A DNA stretch of 64,000 bases from Hericium rajendrae (Eukaryota; Basidiomycota; Agaricomycetes; Russulales; Hericiaceae). The position numbers and the translations under genes are program-made. The stretch covers positions 868,001-932,000 of the forward strand of contig CM065891.1 of the NCBI GenBank assembly GCA_033439255.1, written 5' to 3'. A model generated the notes under the pieces. It did no database searches. It saw nothing but the letters and a program-made list of their open reading frames with translations, and was not told the origin of the DNA. This document shows positions 22,752-35,066 of the stretch, piece by piece (the stretch's first letter is position 1; the number at the start of each line of letters is the position of its first letter).

Positions 22752-23534
22752 TTAGCTGCTAGCCAAGAGAGCTGCCACCCTTGCTGTGACGAGTTGAGGA
22801 TCGACTGTGGACCGGTCGACTTTAGAATAGAAGGCCTTCATCACTTTTCCCATAGCCCTTTTGTTGTCTTCTCCTTCTGCGCGCTGCTCGGGAATTATAG
22901 TTTTCAACACCCGGTCTATATCCGCTTCGGAGAGAAGCGGCGGTAGAAATGCATCCAGCAGATTAGCTTCGAGCTCCTCTTTTTCTGCCAGGTCGGATCT
23001 TGAAGCTTCCTTGAACTTAGAAGCGGCGTCAACCTAGCATGCGGCGTTAAATCCTGAGAAACGCGATTAAACATAGAAAATACGTACGCGACGAGTTTTG
23101 GCTTTCCGGAGGAGAGAGAAAATGGTGGTTGAAGGAACTTTTCCTTCCTTCGCTGTTTTATCTGCTGCGTACACTTCTGCCAGAACGGACTGCAAAAGCA
23201 TGGTCGTTGGTTAGTGAGCGACGAAGCACGCGGCTCGCCGCCAGGCACTTACGCGGATGGTGGTCGCTGTAACTGTGTCTTTGCTCTGAGAGAAAGTATG
23301 AGACAAATACTCGTCTGAAATGATGCGATTACCTTCAATGAAGCCTTGAGATCAGCCTGAAGGCGAGACCGGATGTCTGAGCAGTGAATGTGCATGAACA
23401 ACTATCGCTCCCGCGAGAAAATCAGTACATGACTCACCATCTGTAACGGCTACGCTCATGCGCCGACAAGGTGCATCTTTCATACTCCATGTCTTCAATC
23501 TGGGGCAGCTTCTAGAGAAAAATGAGCGATACAT
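22752..23534 (-). CDS. AIM41: Mitochondrial GatB/YqeY-domain protein (Aim41)
   Basis: Five exons: 23534-23438, 23376-23333, 23285-23253, 23189-23088 and 23033-22752, giving 185 aa. The N terminus is Arg/Ser-rich without acids (M-Y-R-S-F-F-S-R-S), a typical matrix-targeting presequence. The rest is a complete YqeY domain: R-L-Q-A-D-L-K-A-S-L-K, a T-I-R-S-V-L helix, a basic L-L-R-K-A-K-T-R-R stretch, F-L-P-P-L-L, then M-G-K-V-M-K. YqeY resembles the tail of the GatB amidotransferase subunit; yeast Aim41 is mitochondrial but its role is not settled. It is divergent from the queuosine-salvage gene, with starts 338 bp apart. Confidence 0.9.
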
Positions 23535-23871
23535 CTTGCCTTCTGAGGTTGCCAGCAAATGTCGGAAGAACAAGCGGGTGTGCAGCGGTGTCGAACATAC
23601 CGCCGGCGTACCCCGAGATCTTATCTTATCTCGGTACTTATGACGCGAAGGTTGCGTAGGGACTCAGCTCAGCTTGACTTGCACCCTTACCCTGGCCCAT
23701 ACGTTATTCGTGGTGGTCTCGCAGAACTCCAGCCTCTGCGACATTGTAGTGAGAGGTATAAAACCAAGGTATTCCAATTTGCTCGCCGCTGAAATGTCCA
23801 GTTTTGCTAAGTCTGTGGTCCTTATATGGTCTCTTTCTCAGTTTGAATCTGTCTTGCTGCATTCGAATATA
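23535..23871. promoter_or_regulatory. Bidirectional promoter, AIM41 / QNG1
   Basis: The 337 bp between two divergent start codons must carry both promoters. No TATA box stands out. Shared control of a mitochondrial protein and a tRNA-modification enzyme is possible but unproven. Confidence 0.5.
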
Positions 23872-25659
23872 ATGGACCCAACATCAGTCCCCCTGCCTCC
23901 GTCAGGATATTTTAAGGCCATCCGCGAATCTTCTCGACGTTTGAGAGAGGCGCAGAACATCAATGTGCGTTCAATTTGCCTTCGCTGCTGTAGCCACAGG
24001 CGTCTCGATATGACGAGTCTCCGCCCGAATGAGAGCCAACATTTCTGGTGGGCACTGACGATACGCCGCATCTCTCATCTTTGTTCTCGCGCCATGGCGT
24101 GCTTTCTCTCATAACTTCTCCACGGGCGGAGGATTTCCCTCTCTAGACGTACCTAGGACCTCGGAAGCATCGTTAGATGCAGGGATGACCGGTAGCGTGA
24201 GGTCTTGCCGTCGGAAATAGACGCCTGCAGCGCCCAGTGTTTCCTCGCAACGTTCTCCCGTTACCGAAGACGTTCTTTGACTGCGCTCGTCGGAGTGCCA
24301 GCGTATTTCCCGAGCAACAGCTGCCAGCTCAGCGTCTAATCACATTTCTAAATTTCTATGGCCGTATACTCGATCCTGATGCTTACTATGAACCTGATTT
24401 CAGATATCACCGACGAGCATTAGGCGCTTACTGCTTTCGCCGGCACTCACGAGCACCTATCACCGCATCGCATCGACTTCACATGGTCTCGCCTTCCCGC
24501 TGAACTTTCCCTCTCCGCTCGTAGAGCTCAATCTTCTATCGATTCTTGCGCTCCTGAACATTGGTTCTGGCTATCGTGTTCCTTTGCATCAACAGACAGG
24601 CCGGGGCGCATGGGATTCTATCCGTGCACTCGTGTTCGGCCTTTACCTGTCGTCTTCCACCGGCTCAGATGATCTTATGAGCGCTCAAGGCATGAGAGAT
24701 ATCACTGATATGAAGATAGCCGAGCTATTGGGAGTCAGTGTGCACGTTGAACGGCCCCACGAAACCATCCCTGGCGTTACTGTGGGCGAAATTGGAGGCC
24801 CTGGATGGGAGCTGGTACAGTTGATCAAGGAACTCATGACAGGGACAGGGAGTTTTTTGGTCGGTGCTGGATACAAGGACCTAGGCAGCTTTGTTCTCGA
24901 AGCTTTGAAACAGAGCGGAAAAGTAGATAAAGAGGGTAGGGCGGAAGTTGTCCTTGAGCGGGTATGTGTAGACTTGATCTCGGTGGTCATATTCCGTGCT
25001 AACTGGAGATGCAGTTGGTCCGTGCCATTCCCGGTTTCCAGGATATGGCGTTTGTAGATGGCCATCGTTAGTATTTCGCCAGCTTTCTTACCCTGCTAGT
25101 ACTAAAACATTGCTTTTCCTCAGCGATCTACTGCTTCAAGAAGGCGCTCTTTCTCATTAACGGCGTGGCTATCCGATTCGGCTCCAAGTCACCACCGCCT
25201 TTCCCCCTTCCTGAGACTTCTCATCTCCCTGTCTTCTCGGACAATGTTCTCCCGTCCATTCTGATACACCTGGGAGTGATAGACCTCTCTGCCTCGCCTA
25301 CATTGTCAAGTCTCTTCCCCGGCGCAGGGTCCGAGGATTCTCTGACCACCCTGCTTGCGGAAGCTCCCGAGCCTTCCACGCCTTCTGAGTTGGGCGCTGA
25401 GAAACAAATTCCGAAGGAGGGTCCAGAAGTCACTGCAGAACAGGCATACATATTGCGGGCGGCGTCCATTGACGCCTGTGAACTAATCGTGGAATACGCT
25501 CGGTCTATGGACATTGCTGAACTCAAGGAGAAGAATCTCGAATGGATAAAAGATATCCGCCTTCCAGACCTGGATACTTGGATTTGGGCAGTCGCGAAGG
25601 ATAGGCCAGATTATAGGAGGCTGGAAAGATTTGTTCTGCGGAATTCGCTTTGGTTCTAA
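23872..25659 (+). CDS. QNG1: Queuosine 5'-phosphate N-glycosidase (queuosine salvage, DUF2419)
   Basis: Four exons: 23872-23964, 24404-24961, 25015-25066 and 25124-25659, giving 412 aa. The DUF2419/Qng1 fold is shown by F-P-L-N-F, then G-S-G-Y-R-V-P-L-H and G-R-G-A-W-D-S-I in the first half. D-G-H-P-I-Y-C-F-K-K-A-L-F-L and L-P-S-I-L-I-H-L-G follow. The C-terminal block ends L-P-D-L-D-T-W-I-W-A-V-A-K-D and R-L-E-R-F-V-L-R. The enzyme frees queuine from queuosine 5'-phosphate so that tRNA anticodons can be modified; eukaryotes cannot make queuine. The first intron is 439 bp, roughly eight times the local norm, and is discussed in the findings. The exon 1-2 join restores a family-like I-S-P-T-S-I-R-R-L-L-L-S-P. 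Confidence 0.88.
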
Positions 25660-28600
25660 AAATCGGTGTGTGTAATTGTTCGGCTGCATTTGTACAACGC
25701 ATGTATGCTTTGGCTCAACCTGAGAGCGGATCCACGCAATTGCCTTAATTTTCACGGCCAGCGTGCTTCGACATCTCTGCACGGCGCTTAGGTGTGAGCA
25801 GCACTATCCCTAGTCTCGCCACCTGATTTACGTGTATCCAAATCCATCAATCGTCCAGTCGAAAGGTCCTGTACATCATTCACTTAGACTCGGCCACAGC
25901 TTTCGCGCTGACTTCATGTCATTGGAATCCCTAGCTTCCATGTGTCATTTGCATAGGTGTCTACGAGCGCCAGAGACCCGATATTTGGATGGGTCATGCT
26001 TGGTGCCGTCTATCCGAGACGCGTACGAAGACGGAATTTGAGGTACGGATTGGAGACCCTCTTACGGTCCATGATGGTCCCTGCGCGTCCGCAGATTGTC
26101 TATGGGCAAAATCTGCCTCGTTCCAACTATTAAACCTCGTGTCGATGGACCAAGATAGGTGGGCATTGTTGCCGAACCCTGGTTGGAAGACTTTTACTAT
26201 TAAGGACGGCAATAGCTATCTTGTCAAATCTTTCTTTGGCGCACAAGGCGGTTCCTCAAGCCTCATGCCTCATGCCTGACCTTGAGATCCACGTCGCCTG
26301 AGGACACATATGCAATTCGCAGAGTGCCGCCAGATGGATCTTCCGCTGGACAAGCCCCGCGTTATCAGAAAATTCTCAAGCGCTGACGCCGACATGGAAG
26401 TCAGCGTCGTCTCCTCTGGATAATATTCTCAGCAAACAGCCAAGATGGATTGCACCATTCTACGCCGAGCCAATCACGGGCCACTGTTCGTTCAAACCAG
26501 GTGCAGGGCCTGTAGTCGAACGGTCAAAATCTCGGCGGTCTTCATACAGTAGTTTCCGAGATTCCTCAGGCTAAGGCTATTCTTCCACTCGTCCGTGACA
26601 GCGGGGAGTCTATCTTGGCGCTCGCTGAGGAATGAAATTGTCGTTGCTGTGCTGAATTTTGTTCTCCCTGTCCCATTGAAGTGCGGTACAGCCTGATTTA
26701 TTCCAAGGCCATCCATCCACTGCTCGTCATGTTACGTGAGAAAGGACTGAAGCGGTCCCGGGTGGAATCCCTTACTGGCGACATAATGAAGTCTCACGGT
26801 TTTTCACTTGTCCAAGCAGCTTCTTGATCTCTTCCTAGAAGCACTCTATCCTCGCCTGTCATCCCCACTTTCGTCCGAGGAGAATCAAGTTGACATCTCA
26901 TCTAGAATACGCTTCATGCCGAGGACATGCGTCGGGCAGAGCGCTGAAACGGTGTCACCACTGTCACATCAATCCGGCTTTTCTGACCATCAATAGGCTA
27001 TGAGTTTTAGGTTCGTCTCAGTCCATTTTTTTCATCCCGGAAATCAGAATGAGTCGTTTAGCTCCATTATCATGGCTTAAATGACTCTCGATCTCCAAGG
27101 AAAATAGGCATCTGACGTTCTAAGGACTGCGCAAGCAATGTTTTGAGGCGCGGGACAGTCAAGCAGCCGCTATCAACGTCATCCTAGTCAGCTTGTTGCC
27201 TATCTGTCTCTCTTCACATCCACGGTTTGCTCACTCTGTCAGTTCCAGCATTTGTAGCGCTCGTATGATGTCTAAGCTCGATTCAAACATCGCCTAAACC
27301 CAGTTGAAAGTGACTTGATTGATTCTACACGCCTGCGTCCAGTTTGGTATGTCACGGCCCCGGTCGGCGATGAAGGTCACAGTAAAGAGATCATCGCTTT
27401 TGCGTTATCCCATTCCGGACGAGCTGGTAAATTGGTGAGTCACCAGGTTCTGTGCGCTAATAGCTTTCTATAGCTCATCGACATTCTCTTACCTCAATCG
27501 AATTTTCATATTCACACTTTTAGCTTTCTGGCTGCAACACGACACATTCCATACTACCCCCCGTTCCTCGATGCTTGACCGTGGTTCTGGCGCAGCTATT
27601 CATGTTACCACCTCGAATCCTTCCTTTGTCCAGGTACAGATCTAGACCGGGCATTCATCGCGCTTGTATGCGCCCTTCGTTATCTGGCTCTCGTACGAAC
27701 CCCAGCAATTATAGTCAGCCCGGGTTCCACTCGGCATGGTTCCAGATATACACTGTTGTCGGTTATTACGTCTGCTTGTGAGCTTATTCGCATTCTATCA
27801 GGGTTTCTGACGAGCAGCACAATCGTAAGGCTGTTTTTCGCCCGCGAAGATTACCGTCGTTCCGCGCTCTCGCGGTGGTTTCGACGTTCAATGCTCTATT
27901 TCATGTCAGCTCAGTGCAGGGAATATGAAACATGCTTGTTTCATGTGCTCCATTGAAGACCTTTGCCGCCCGGCGTTCATCTTCCTCTCATCCATAACTC
28001 CACAAAGTCTCGGTAACCATTTCCTTTGGCCAGAACTCAAGCTCAATCTATCCCCAGAATCCATCTGTACAGATACAATCAACAATATGTGCGTTTCAAA
28101 GCGCAGTCATCCTCGGCGGTCGGTCATCCAATCGTCTTCTGATCATCTTTCAGGCAAGCTCTGCTCGTCCTATCGCAGACGGCCAGACCGGCTGATTTCC
28201 TGGTGTGCTGCCTTCGGAATCTCATCCACCACAGCTCTGATGGGAACACCTATCAGCAGATAATCATCATTCCACATCGCCACGAAGTATCGCCCATCCA
28301 ACATCATCCATGTCAGACTTCAGATCGTTCAGATCCACCATACATAGGATATCTATCAAGAACAGAGCCCCGCACCCGTGACATCCGCCCGTTTCACCGT
28401 CAAAGTCGTTCTGATGCTGGCAGCCGTATCTGATCTCGAGCCCAAGGTGCTCGCCCGGGGCTATGTAGGCCACGCGCACGGTGCGGGTGTGGGCTCGACT
28501 GATGCATGCATGGCTGAGCTCGATCGCTGCTCCGCGGTATCTGGCTCAATGCATGATATTGCTCCTCAGTCAGATCTACTCCCACAGATACGCCCGGTTT

Positions 28601-28920
28601 TTCTGATTCGGTATCGTATAGCAGTGCTCAACGAGCGCATGCATTTTGTACAATTCACGTGTACTATGGGTCTATAGACTTCCACATCTCGAAAACATGT
28701 ATCGTCTCTACTACCCGAGCGCACACCACCGTGTATGGAGACTATCCTGCATCGTACATACCACACCCCATCTCGTTTATCACCATAAATGCGTACAAAT
28801 CCCATCCCATCCTGTATATGCCCAACGTCAACATGCCAAATCTTGCGAATGCGAAACAAACAGCCACAGCGATCCCAAAGCGAAGAAACCAGACCTCTAA
28901 ACCAGACCGAACATCGCATC
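25660..28920. other. Gene-poor interval
   Basis: 3.3 kb with only short open frames. One weak spliced candidate (27349-27645) is listed separately. Base composition is ordinary, no long repeats or tRNA-like boxes were seen, and the right part should hold the 3' flank of the NAD kinase gene. It may include decayed genes that can no longer be recognised. Confidence 0.4.
27349..27645 (+). CDS. Candidate two-exon small protein, unknown
   Basis: An ATG at 27349 opens a frame that joins through a 39-bp GT-AG intron (27435-27473, containing CTAAT) to a second frame ending at 27645, giving 85 aa. The product has a basic N terminus, R-Y-P-I-P-D-E-L-V-N-W-C and a hydrophobic F-I-F-T-L-L-A-F-W-L. No family is recognised. 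The intron is shorter than its neighbours, and another GT (27634) could extend the gene. It may be a real small gene, a decayed one or chance. Confidence 0.25.
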
Positions 28921-31900
28921 CTACGCCGCGTCGCTGTCGCTCGCATTGCTGTCGCTCTCGTCGTGCCCCCACACCGCAAACGCGCGCGGGTGCCCCGCGC
29001 CGCCCGCCTCCTCGCGCTCGCGGCTGCGCCGCTCCTGCGCGCGCTGCCTCGAGCGCGCCCGCGCCGCCACCGTCGGCGTGCGCAGCTCGTGCGCCTCGGG
29101 CCCCCCGACCGTGACCGTCGTGCGCCGGCCCGGGCGCTCGAACGCGACGTGCCGCGGCGGGAGGTGCGGGTGCGGGCCCGCGAAGCGGTCGGGCGTGTCG
29201 ACGCCGGAGCGCAGCCCGCCGCCGAGCGCCTCTGCGCGCGACTCGGCCGCGCTCACGCCCATGAGCGCCTCGGCGGCGCGCTCGGGCGTCTCGGCGCCCG
29301 TCGAGTCGTCGATGTCGTACGTCTCCTCCTCTTCGTCCTCCTCCTCCTCCACGCAGACCTCGTCTTCGTGCTGCGCCGCGGCCGGCTCGCCCCTTTCGCC
29401 TTTCTCGCGGCGCTTGGCGGGTCCCTCCTCGACGACGACGAATGACTTTTGGCGCTCGCGCTCGTTCCATTTGAGCGTGCGCGAGATCGCGTGGAACCAG
29501 TCTGTGCTTTGCTTGTCCGCGCATACAGTCGGGAAGGGGTACATTGATGCCGTCACCTTGATGTGGTCGCCCTCTGTAGGCATATAACACATCAGTCAAC
29601 AGATTCTACAGCGAGAAAAGGGAGCCGCACGCTTCAGCTCGACGCGCCCGCGGCCGTCGAATGACGCCCAGGCGGTGCTGCGCGAGTTGTATGGTACGCA
29701 CACGCGCACCTCCATGCTGTCGGGGAGGAGTATCGGGCGGAAGGAGAGTGTATGCGGGCAGATCGGCGTGACCAGGATGGAGGGAATCTCGGGGTGCACG
29801 AGGGACCCGCCCGCGGAGAGCTAAGCGGTACAGAAGATAAGTATGCCAAGCGATAGTAGGCTGAAGAAGGACGCACGGAATAGGCGGTCGAACCAGTGGG
29901 CGTAGCGATTGTAAGGCCGTCACCTTGAACGGTTGTCATATGGTGCTCGTCGCCTGCATATCCAAGGTCGTCAATAACCCCGTCGACAAAGAAGCGCAAT
30001 GAGACCCACCAAACAGCTCCAGCATACTGACGTACGGACTCGGCCCGCGGTCGACCACCAAGTCATTGAGCACCTCGAAGCTCTCCACCGGTCTGGTTGT
30101 GAAGCACATAATCTCCTTATCCTTCCTTCCCATCTTTCCCTGCCGCTGCTCGCCAAATGTATACCCGCCCTCAAGCGCCTCCCAGCCGCCCTTCTCGACA
30201 TTGCGCATCATGATCTCGCCCGTGTCCGCCTTCTTGACAGCCTTGCGCCCGCCCTTGGCACGCGCGACCGCGTCGCACGACTCGACGGCACGATAGACGG
30301 TGCATGTGAAGCGCATGCGCAGGTTCACGCGGATGCCATTCTCGATTGCGCTGTCCATGACCGCGCGGTGGTCCGCGAAGTCAAAATTAGTGAGGAAGCC
30401 GAGCGAGCCGAGCGCGAAGGGCAGCACCGGCGGGACGATGCGCTGGAACAGCCAGGATGTGAAAAGCACGGTGCCGTCGCCGCCGAGCTGGGTATATGCG
30501 TCAGTTGATTTGGCTCAGGAAGAGGAGGGGGGACATACTGTAACGACAAAGTCAAACAGGTGCGGGCTGCGGGTGCATAGATCCGCAGTCCAATACCTCA
30601 GCTGCCCCTCGTCCTTCGGTTCCTCATTCGCATTGCCATTTGCCGGCGTGAATCCAAAGCCTGCCAACGATCCGGACGACGACGCAGACGAAAGCGAGTT
30701 ACTTGAGGACGAGCGGCGGCGCGGGCACGGGACGAAGAGCTCGGGGTGGTCGCGCTGGATACCGGCGGCGTCGAACCGGCGGGACGTACGCAGCTGGTTG
30801 TCGACATAGACGACCACGCCGCGACCGCCGCCCCGTGGCTTCAGCATGAGATAGAGCGCGAGCTCGCGTGTGAGCTTGATGAGGCGGTTGTCACGGGCCT
30901 TGGTAACGATGAGCACGCTCTGGATATTGGACTTGATGCGGGCACGGCCTGAAAGGGAGAGAAATAAGGATCGGCAGGTAATGGCGACGTGAAAATGTCG
31001 GCATGTCTAGAATCTGCAGGTACAGGACAGGAACACGCCCTCTCCTAAAGAGGCGGCTGAGTCTATCACTATCCAACAATAGATAGCCCTCGCGCAGGAA
31101 ATCGAGGAACAGGCAGCCTAAAATGAGAACGAAAACATGGACAGATAACTTACCTAGCTGCTTGCTCATCTCCCTGACCCCTACAGCCGTCTCCGCCAAC
31201 TGTTTGGTCAGACTTGTCCGTATACCATCCTCATCCTCCAGCCCGCTGTCATCCAGGATCGCATACCCGTCGCTATCGCGTTCCATATCAATCCGCTTTC
31301 CACATGGCTGATTGCGAAAGTCGGCTTTGAGTGCCTTTGCGACACCGAGATTAGGATTGGGACTGCCATCAGCATGATGGTGCTTCTGCCTCAGCCATTC
31401 GGAGAAGTTGTCGAGATGCGAATGCACAAAACACGGTGACGTCATGGGGGCTGGCGAAGGCTGTGAGTCGTGCAGATATTGCACCTGCGATTGGGGGCGC
31501 GAGTGCTGTGTGGGCATCGCGAGGGATGGAGCGGGAGCGATGGAGTTCGATGACGATGACGAGGGGTGGGCGGCCTCGGCGGTGTAGCCATAGGCGGTAA
31601 AGGCCGGCGCAGCTGCGTTTCCATTCGCAGTGCTTCCGTTCGTGTACGAGGTGTGGCTGCACGCATTCGTCATGCCGTTCACCACGGTGGCGGAGCTCGA
31701 GCACGAACTCGAGCTGGCATGGCCGAGCGAAAGCCTATTGGTGCTGCCGAGAGAGCTCGTGCTGGACAAAAGGGGTGGGCGGGCCCTGGGCGTGGTTGGG
31801 CGGGCAGGGCTGATGGCGCGGCCGTTCCCGTACGCTATCGGCGGCGACTGGGCATCGTCGACCACGATCGGATCGTTCCACTCGGTCGACGGACGGTGGG

Positions 31901-32069
31901 AGAGGTGCAAATTGGTAGGGCGGCTGGTGCGGCGCGTGAGGGATGGCTTGATCGTACCATCAGCGGGGAGGCGGTTTAGGGGCAGTGGTGTGCTGGGCGG
32001 TGTCGAGAACAGCTCGACGTCGGGCGACGTGGGGACCTGCCCGTGCAGCGACGACGCAAGGGCGGGCAT
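28921..32069 (-). CDS. NAD(H) kinase (Utr1/Pos5 family)
   Basis: Six exons: 32069-31154, 30948-30539, 30487-30010, 29953-29877, 29820-29631 and 29573-28921, giving 907 aa. The catalytic core starts with [10 protein letters not shown] and has the ATP-binding L-G-G-D-G-T at 443-448. It continues with the family blocks [29 protein letters not shown] and H-P-E-I-P-S. The enzyme phosphorylates NAD(H) to NADP(H). About 300 residues of Ser/Thr/Pro-rich sequence precede the core, and a Ser-rich insert sits between its first two motifs. The tail after about residue 700 has an E-rich run and Arg/Glu repeats. No mitochondrial presequence is evident at the chosen ATG, so the enzyme is probably cytosolic. 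The frame is also open upstream to 32306, so the start is not certain. The first intron is 205 bp. Confidence 0.92.
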
Positions 32070-34493
32070 GATGGTGGGGAGGGCGGGGACAGGAGGACAG
32101 GCTTGTAGGATAGTAGAGATACAAGGTGTTATATTCTGGCGGTTGCTGTCCTGATTGGCTGCCCCCGCAACGTGTTCCTCAAGCGACGTCGCCAACTCAA
32201 CGTCTCTTGACTCTCTCTTTCTCACATCCCTCTCCGGCTTCATCTTTCCCTTTAACGACTTTGCTTCTGTGCCTATCAAAATAGCCGCAAATGCCTGCAA
32301 ATGCACGTGGACATTTCTGCAGCAGGAGATACTTGCCCGTTCCTTGTCTGACGGCGTAGCTGTGTTTGTCAGTAACCAACTTCGGCCCTTCCGAAGTTGT
32401 CTGCATAAGGACCCTCGGCTTCGGCAGAAACGCGTACGCAGCCGCCCGTCGGACGTAGGTTCTTGTAGGCTACGGCGAGTCGGCGACGGTTCATTGCTTC
32501 CAGAACTGTCTTACAATGGGGCTGCTCAATGTGCACCAGCCTCGTCATCCGAGAAGCCGCCCACGGACGCTATTGCCCATTTCTCTGCCTCTGATATCCC
32601 TGCCAACCAACAAAGTAGGTGAAAGTTTGTCTGGCAGTTCGATGTTTCCATGACCGTCGTAGCCATGCTGAATTCTGCAGTCAATTGATGCTTCATTTCC
32701 AGTGACAGCTCGCGCGCCATCACCAAGCCCTTCCACGTCAACTCGCCATCTCGTCGGCCGAACAATCACCGCTCACACCAAGTTATCACCCTGCACTCTT
32801 GCTCTGCATCGCGCACTTTTGTTTCTCAGCATGCCCGATGCTTCGTGTTGGCGGTTCGGCACGTCGTTCTGGTCCGCCTTTCCCAACCCACCTGATTGCG
32901 ATGGGAGACTTCGACGACTCGCAAAGTTTCTTGATCTTCACATCCCGCACTGCGTTGATCTTGAATCAAGTACTTCGGTAGGACGTCGGATTGCACATGT
33001 CTGCATCTGATCCATTCATGTCCTCCATCAGCCACCTCAGCCCCATGATTCAAAAGTCGAGCATCCGTCGGCCCGTCTCGCACTGCATCCAGTCGATCAT
33101 CCTGCATCCGCATATATTGGCGTCTCACCAGCGCACATTGGGCTGCCCATCCTCGTGGTACATTATATGGCCCAATGCTGGGTGTGATTATCCTATTTGC
33201 ATCTACAAGGCGTCTCTTCGATCCGTGCACGCCTCGAGCATCTCACGTGCAACGGGCTCAAATCAAGGAGGCGATGGTGATGGCGTATCGTATCGGCTCC
33301 AGCTCGGCTTCCGCTATTTTGTTACTCTCGTAGCCTGTGTCTACATCCATCTGGACTGGGCATACGGTTCTCACTCGTTTTAATCTTCGGCCTCTAGATG
33401 GTCTCTTCCTCTATCGGACGATGACAGCAGCACGGCATCCGCACTGTCTTGATTCCGGGCAGCCGATCCACAGCGGCATCCAATTACAGCCTATCAAGCA
33501 CCTTATCTGCATTCAACGGGGATTGAGCGGCGTCTTTTGAGTCTTGGGTCTAGATTGTATTGTGGGCGCGCGCATGCTCCGTACCGAAGCTTTGTGGTCC
33601 AGTTGCTGACTGTACTGCGTTCTTCCCCAATTGACGATTGCTGCAGCGCATGTCTGGACCCAAGCCGAGCGCAGACTGCGCTCACGGCTTTCGCCACAGC
33701 TCTGGGCGCGAGCCAGTGGCAGCGCCGTGTAACTCACGTCTAGCGAGCGGCTTGGGCACGGCGTGCGTCGCCTCGGTCATCTGGAAAAGGGCGCTCTCCA
33801 GGTTCGCGGGGGTTTCTGAATCGTGCACCACCTCTCCGTTGCATCGGACAGCTGCGCTGCGCTTGCGGATCCCAAGCAATCTGGGGGAGGTATGACTACG
33901 GCCGGCTCTTCATCTGCGCTGATGCAAGCAGAGCTGAGCTGTCGTAGTGCTCTCTCCCATTCCATTGTTTGGGTTTGTGGTGTGGTGTAGCTGTTGAGCT
34001 GGGAGGTTGTCATTTCTGATGGACGTCGGCTTCTTGCATGGTCTGCACCGCACGTCTACGCAAGGGAGGCCCCACGTCTGCGTTCTTCTGGTGGATCGAT
34101 ATCAGCTGCCGGCTCACGGCGTATTCACGCGGTGTCCGTACAGCTATGGTGGCCTAGCCGGCCGTACGCGCCATCATTCATATCGTTCTCTGGGATGTCC
34201 AATCTTCTGTTCATAATTGCGACTCACGCCTGCATGGAACTATGCATCGTGTGTAGGGCCTCGCGGTATCATATGCCAACTCGTTCTTTGCAGGGAAGGT
34301 TGGCACTGTTATGAATGATGACGCCCATCTGTGCTCATCCTTCACGATTCATTCCTGCGCAGCTGAAGAGGATGGCAACATAAAGGTTCGCGCACCTATC
34401 ACTTTCCACCTCATCAATCGAGCTCTTACCAGCACCCATCTTAGAATTATTCGGTTAACAATCCTTTTCTGCGTAGTATCTCTGTATATCATC
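32070..34493. other. Spacer between NAD kinase and small five-exon gene
   Basis: 2.4 kb with no recognised family. A 79-codon ATG frame on the minus strand (32526-32765) and another at 33777-34013 are the best candidates. The latter is listed separately. The rest looks non-coding. Confidence 0.4.
33777..34013 (-). CDS. Candidate small ORF, unknown
   Basis: An ATG frame of 78 codons on the minus strand, divergent from the gene at 34494. The peptide is polar, with no known motif. An overlapping minus frame (33879 down to 33682) reads a hydrophilic segment ending near a GTGAGT donor, so this may be part of a spliced gene. No consistent model could be made. Confidence 0.25.
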   Translation of the reverse strand: MTTSQLNSYTTPQTQTMEWERALRQLSSACISADEEPAVVIPPPDCLGSASAAQLSDATERWCTIQKPPRTWRAPFSR

Positions 34494-35066
34494 ATGGATT
34501 TGACGAACGCGTCGGATGCGCCTCAAGGAGGACATGTGCCGTCGGTCAGTATCAACGTACTCTACGTCACTCAGAGAACTGATGACGATGCCAGGGGGAT
34601 ATATCCCAGCTACAGAATTCTGCGGAACTCGAAGCGGACGCTGGATATGGAGCCGAGCAGGTAAGCTCTGTCCGCTATGCCTTCATCATGGGCGCGCTGA
34701 CGATATGATGGTCGATACAGCCCGGCGTGCTTAACTCTGCAGTCGATGTGGTCAAGGATACGGCCGCGAAGATGATGCCTGGGGGACTCAACGTAGGACA
34801 GGTTTGTGCGGATCTGTCGTGATTCTAGCCTCTTGCTTATAGCTCGACTCACTCAGAGCGGGGAAGATAACCAGCCCAATAGCGACGGCGCGGCGGGTCA
34901 AGAGTCGCCTGCCCGCGATGACGAGTCCAGCGAGGTATGTGGCGTTTCGTCATAGTAGATGACGTCTAAGAATCTGGTGCAGATACCTTTGGGTGAAGGC
35001 CCGTTGGAGGTTGCTAGCTTGAGGAACTCCGAGACGGGCAGGCCGGAGGAGGAGGATGGGAATTAG
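34494..35066 (+). CDS. Small acidic protein, five exons, unknown function
   Basis: Exons 34494-34544, 34595-34660, 34721-34801, 34857-34934 and 34983-35066 encode 119 aa. All four introns (48-60 bp) have GT-AG ends and all are phase 0, which would be unlikely by chance. The product is polar and acidic, with a central helix-like V-L-N-S-A-V-D-V-V-K-D-T-A-A-K-M and an acidic end E-E-E-D-G-N. No signal peptide or membrane segment is present. The family is not recognised; the amphipathic centre could bind lipid or protein, but that is a guess. Confidence 0.7.

Noticed and set aside
28789-29445. 218-codon + strand open frame
   Set aside because: It is antisense to the last exon of the NAD kinase gene, whose reading is supported by family motifs and splice sites; the antisense frame follows from its high GC.
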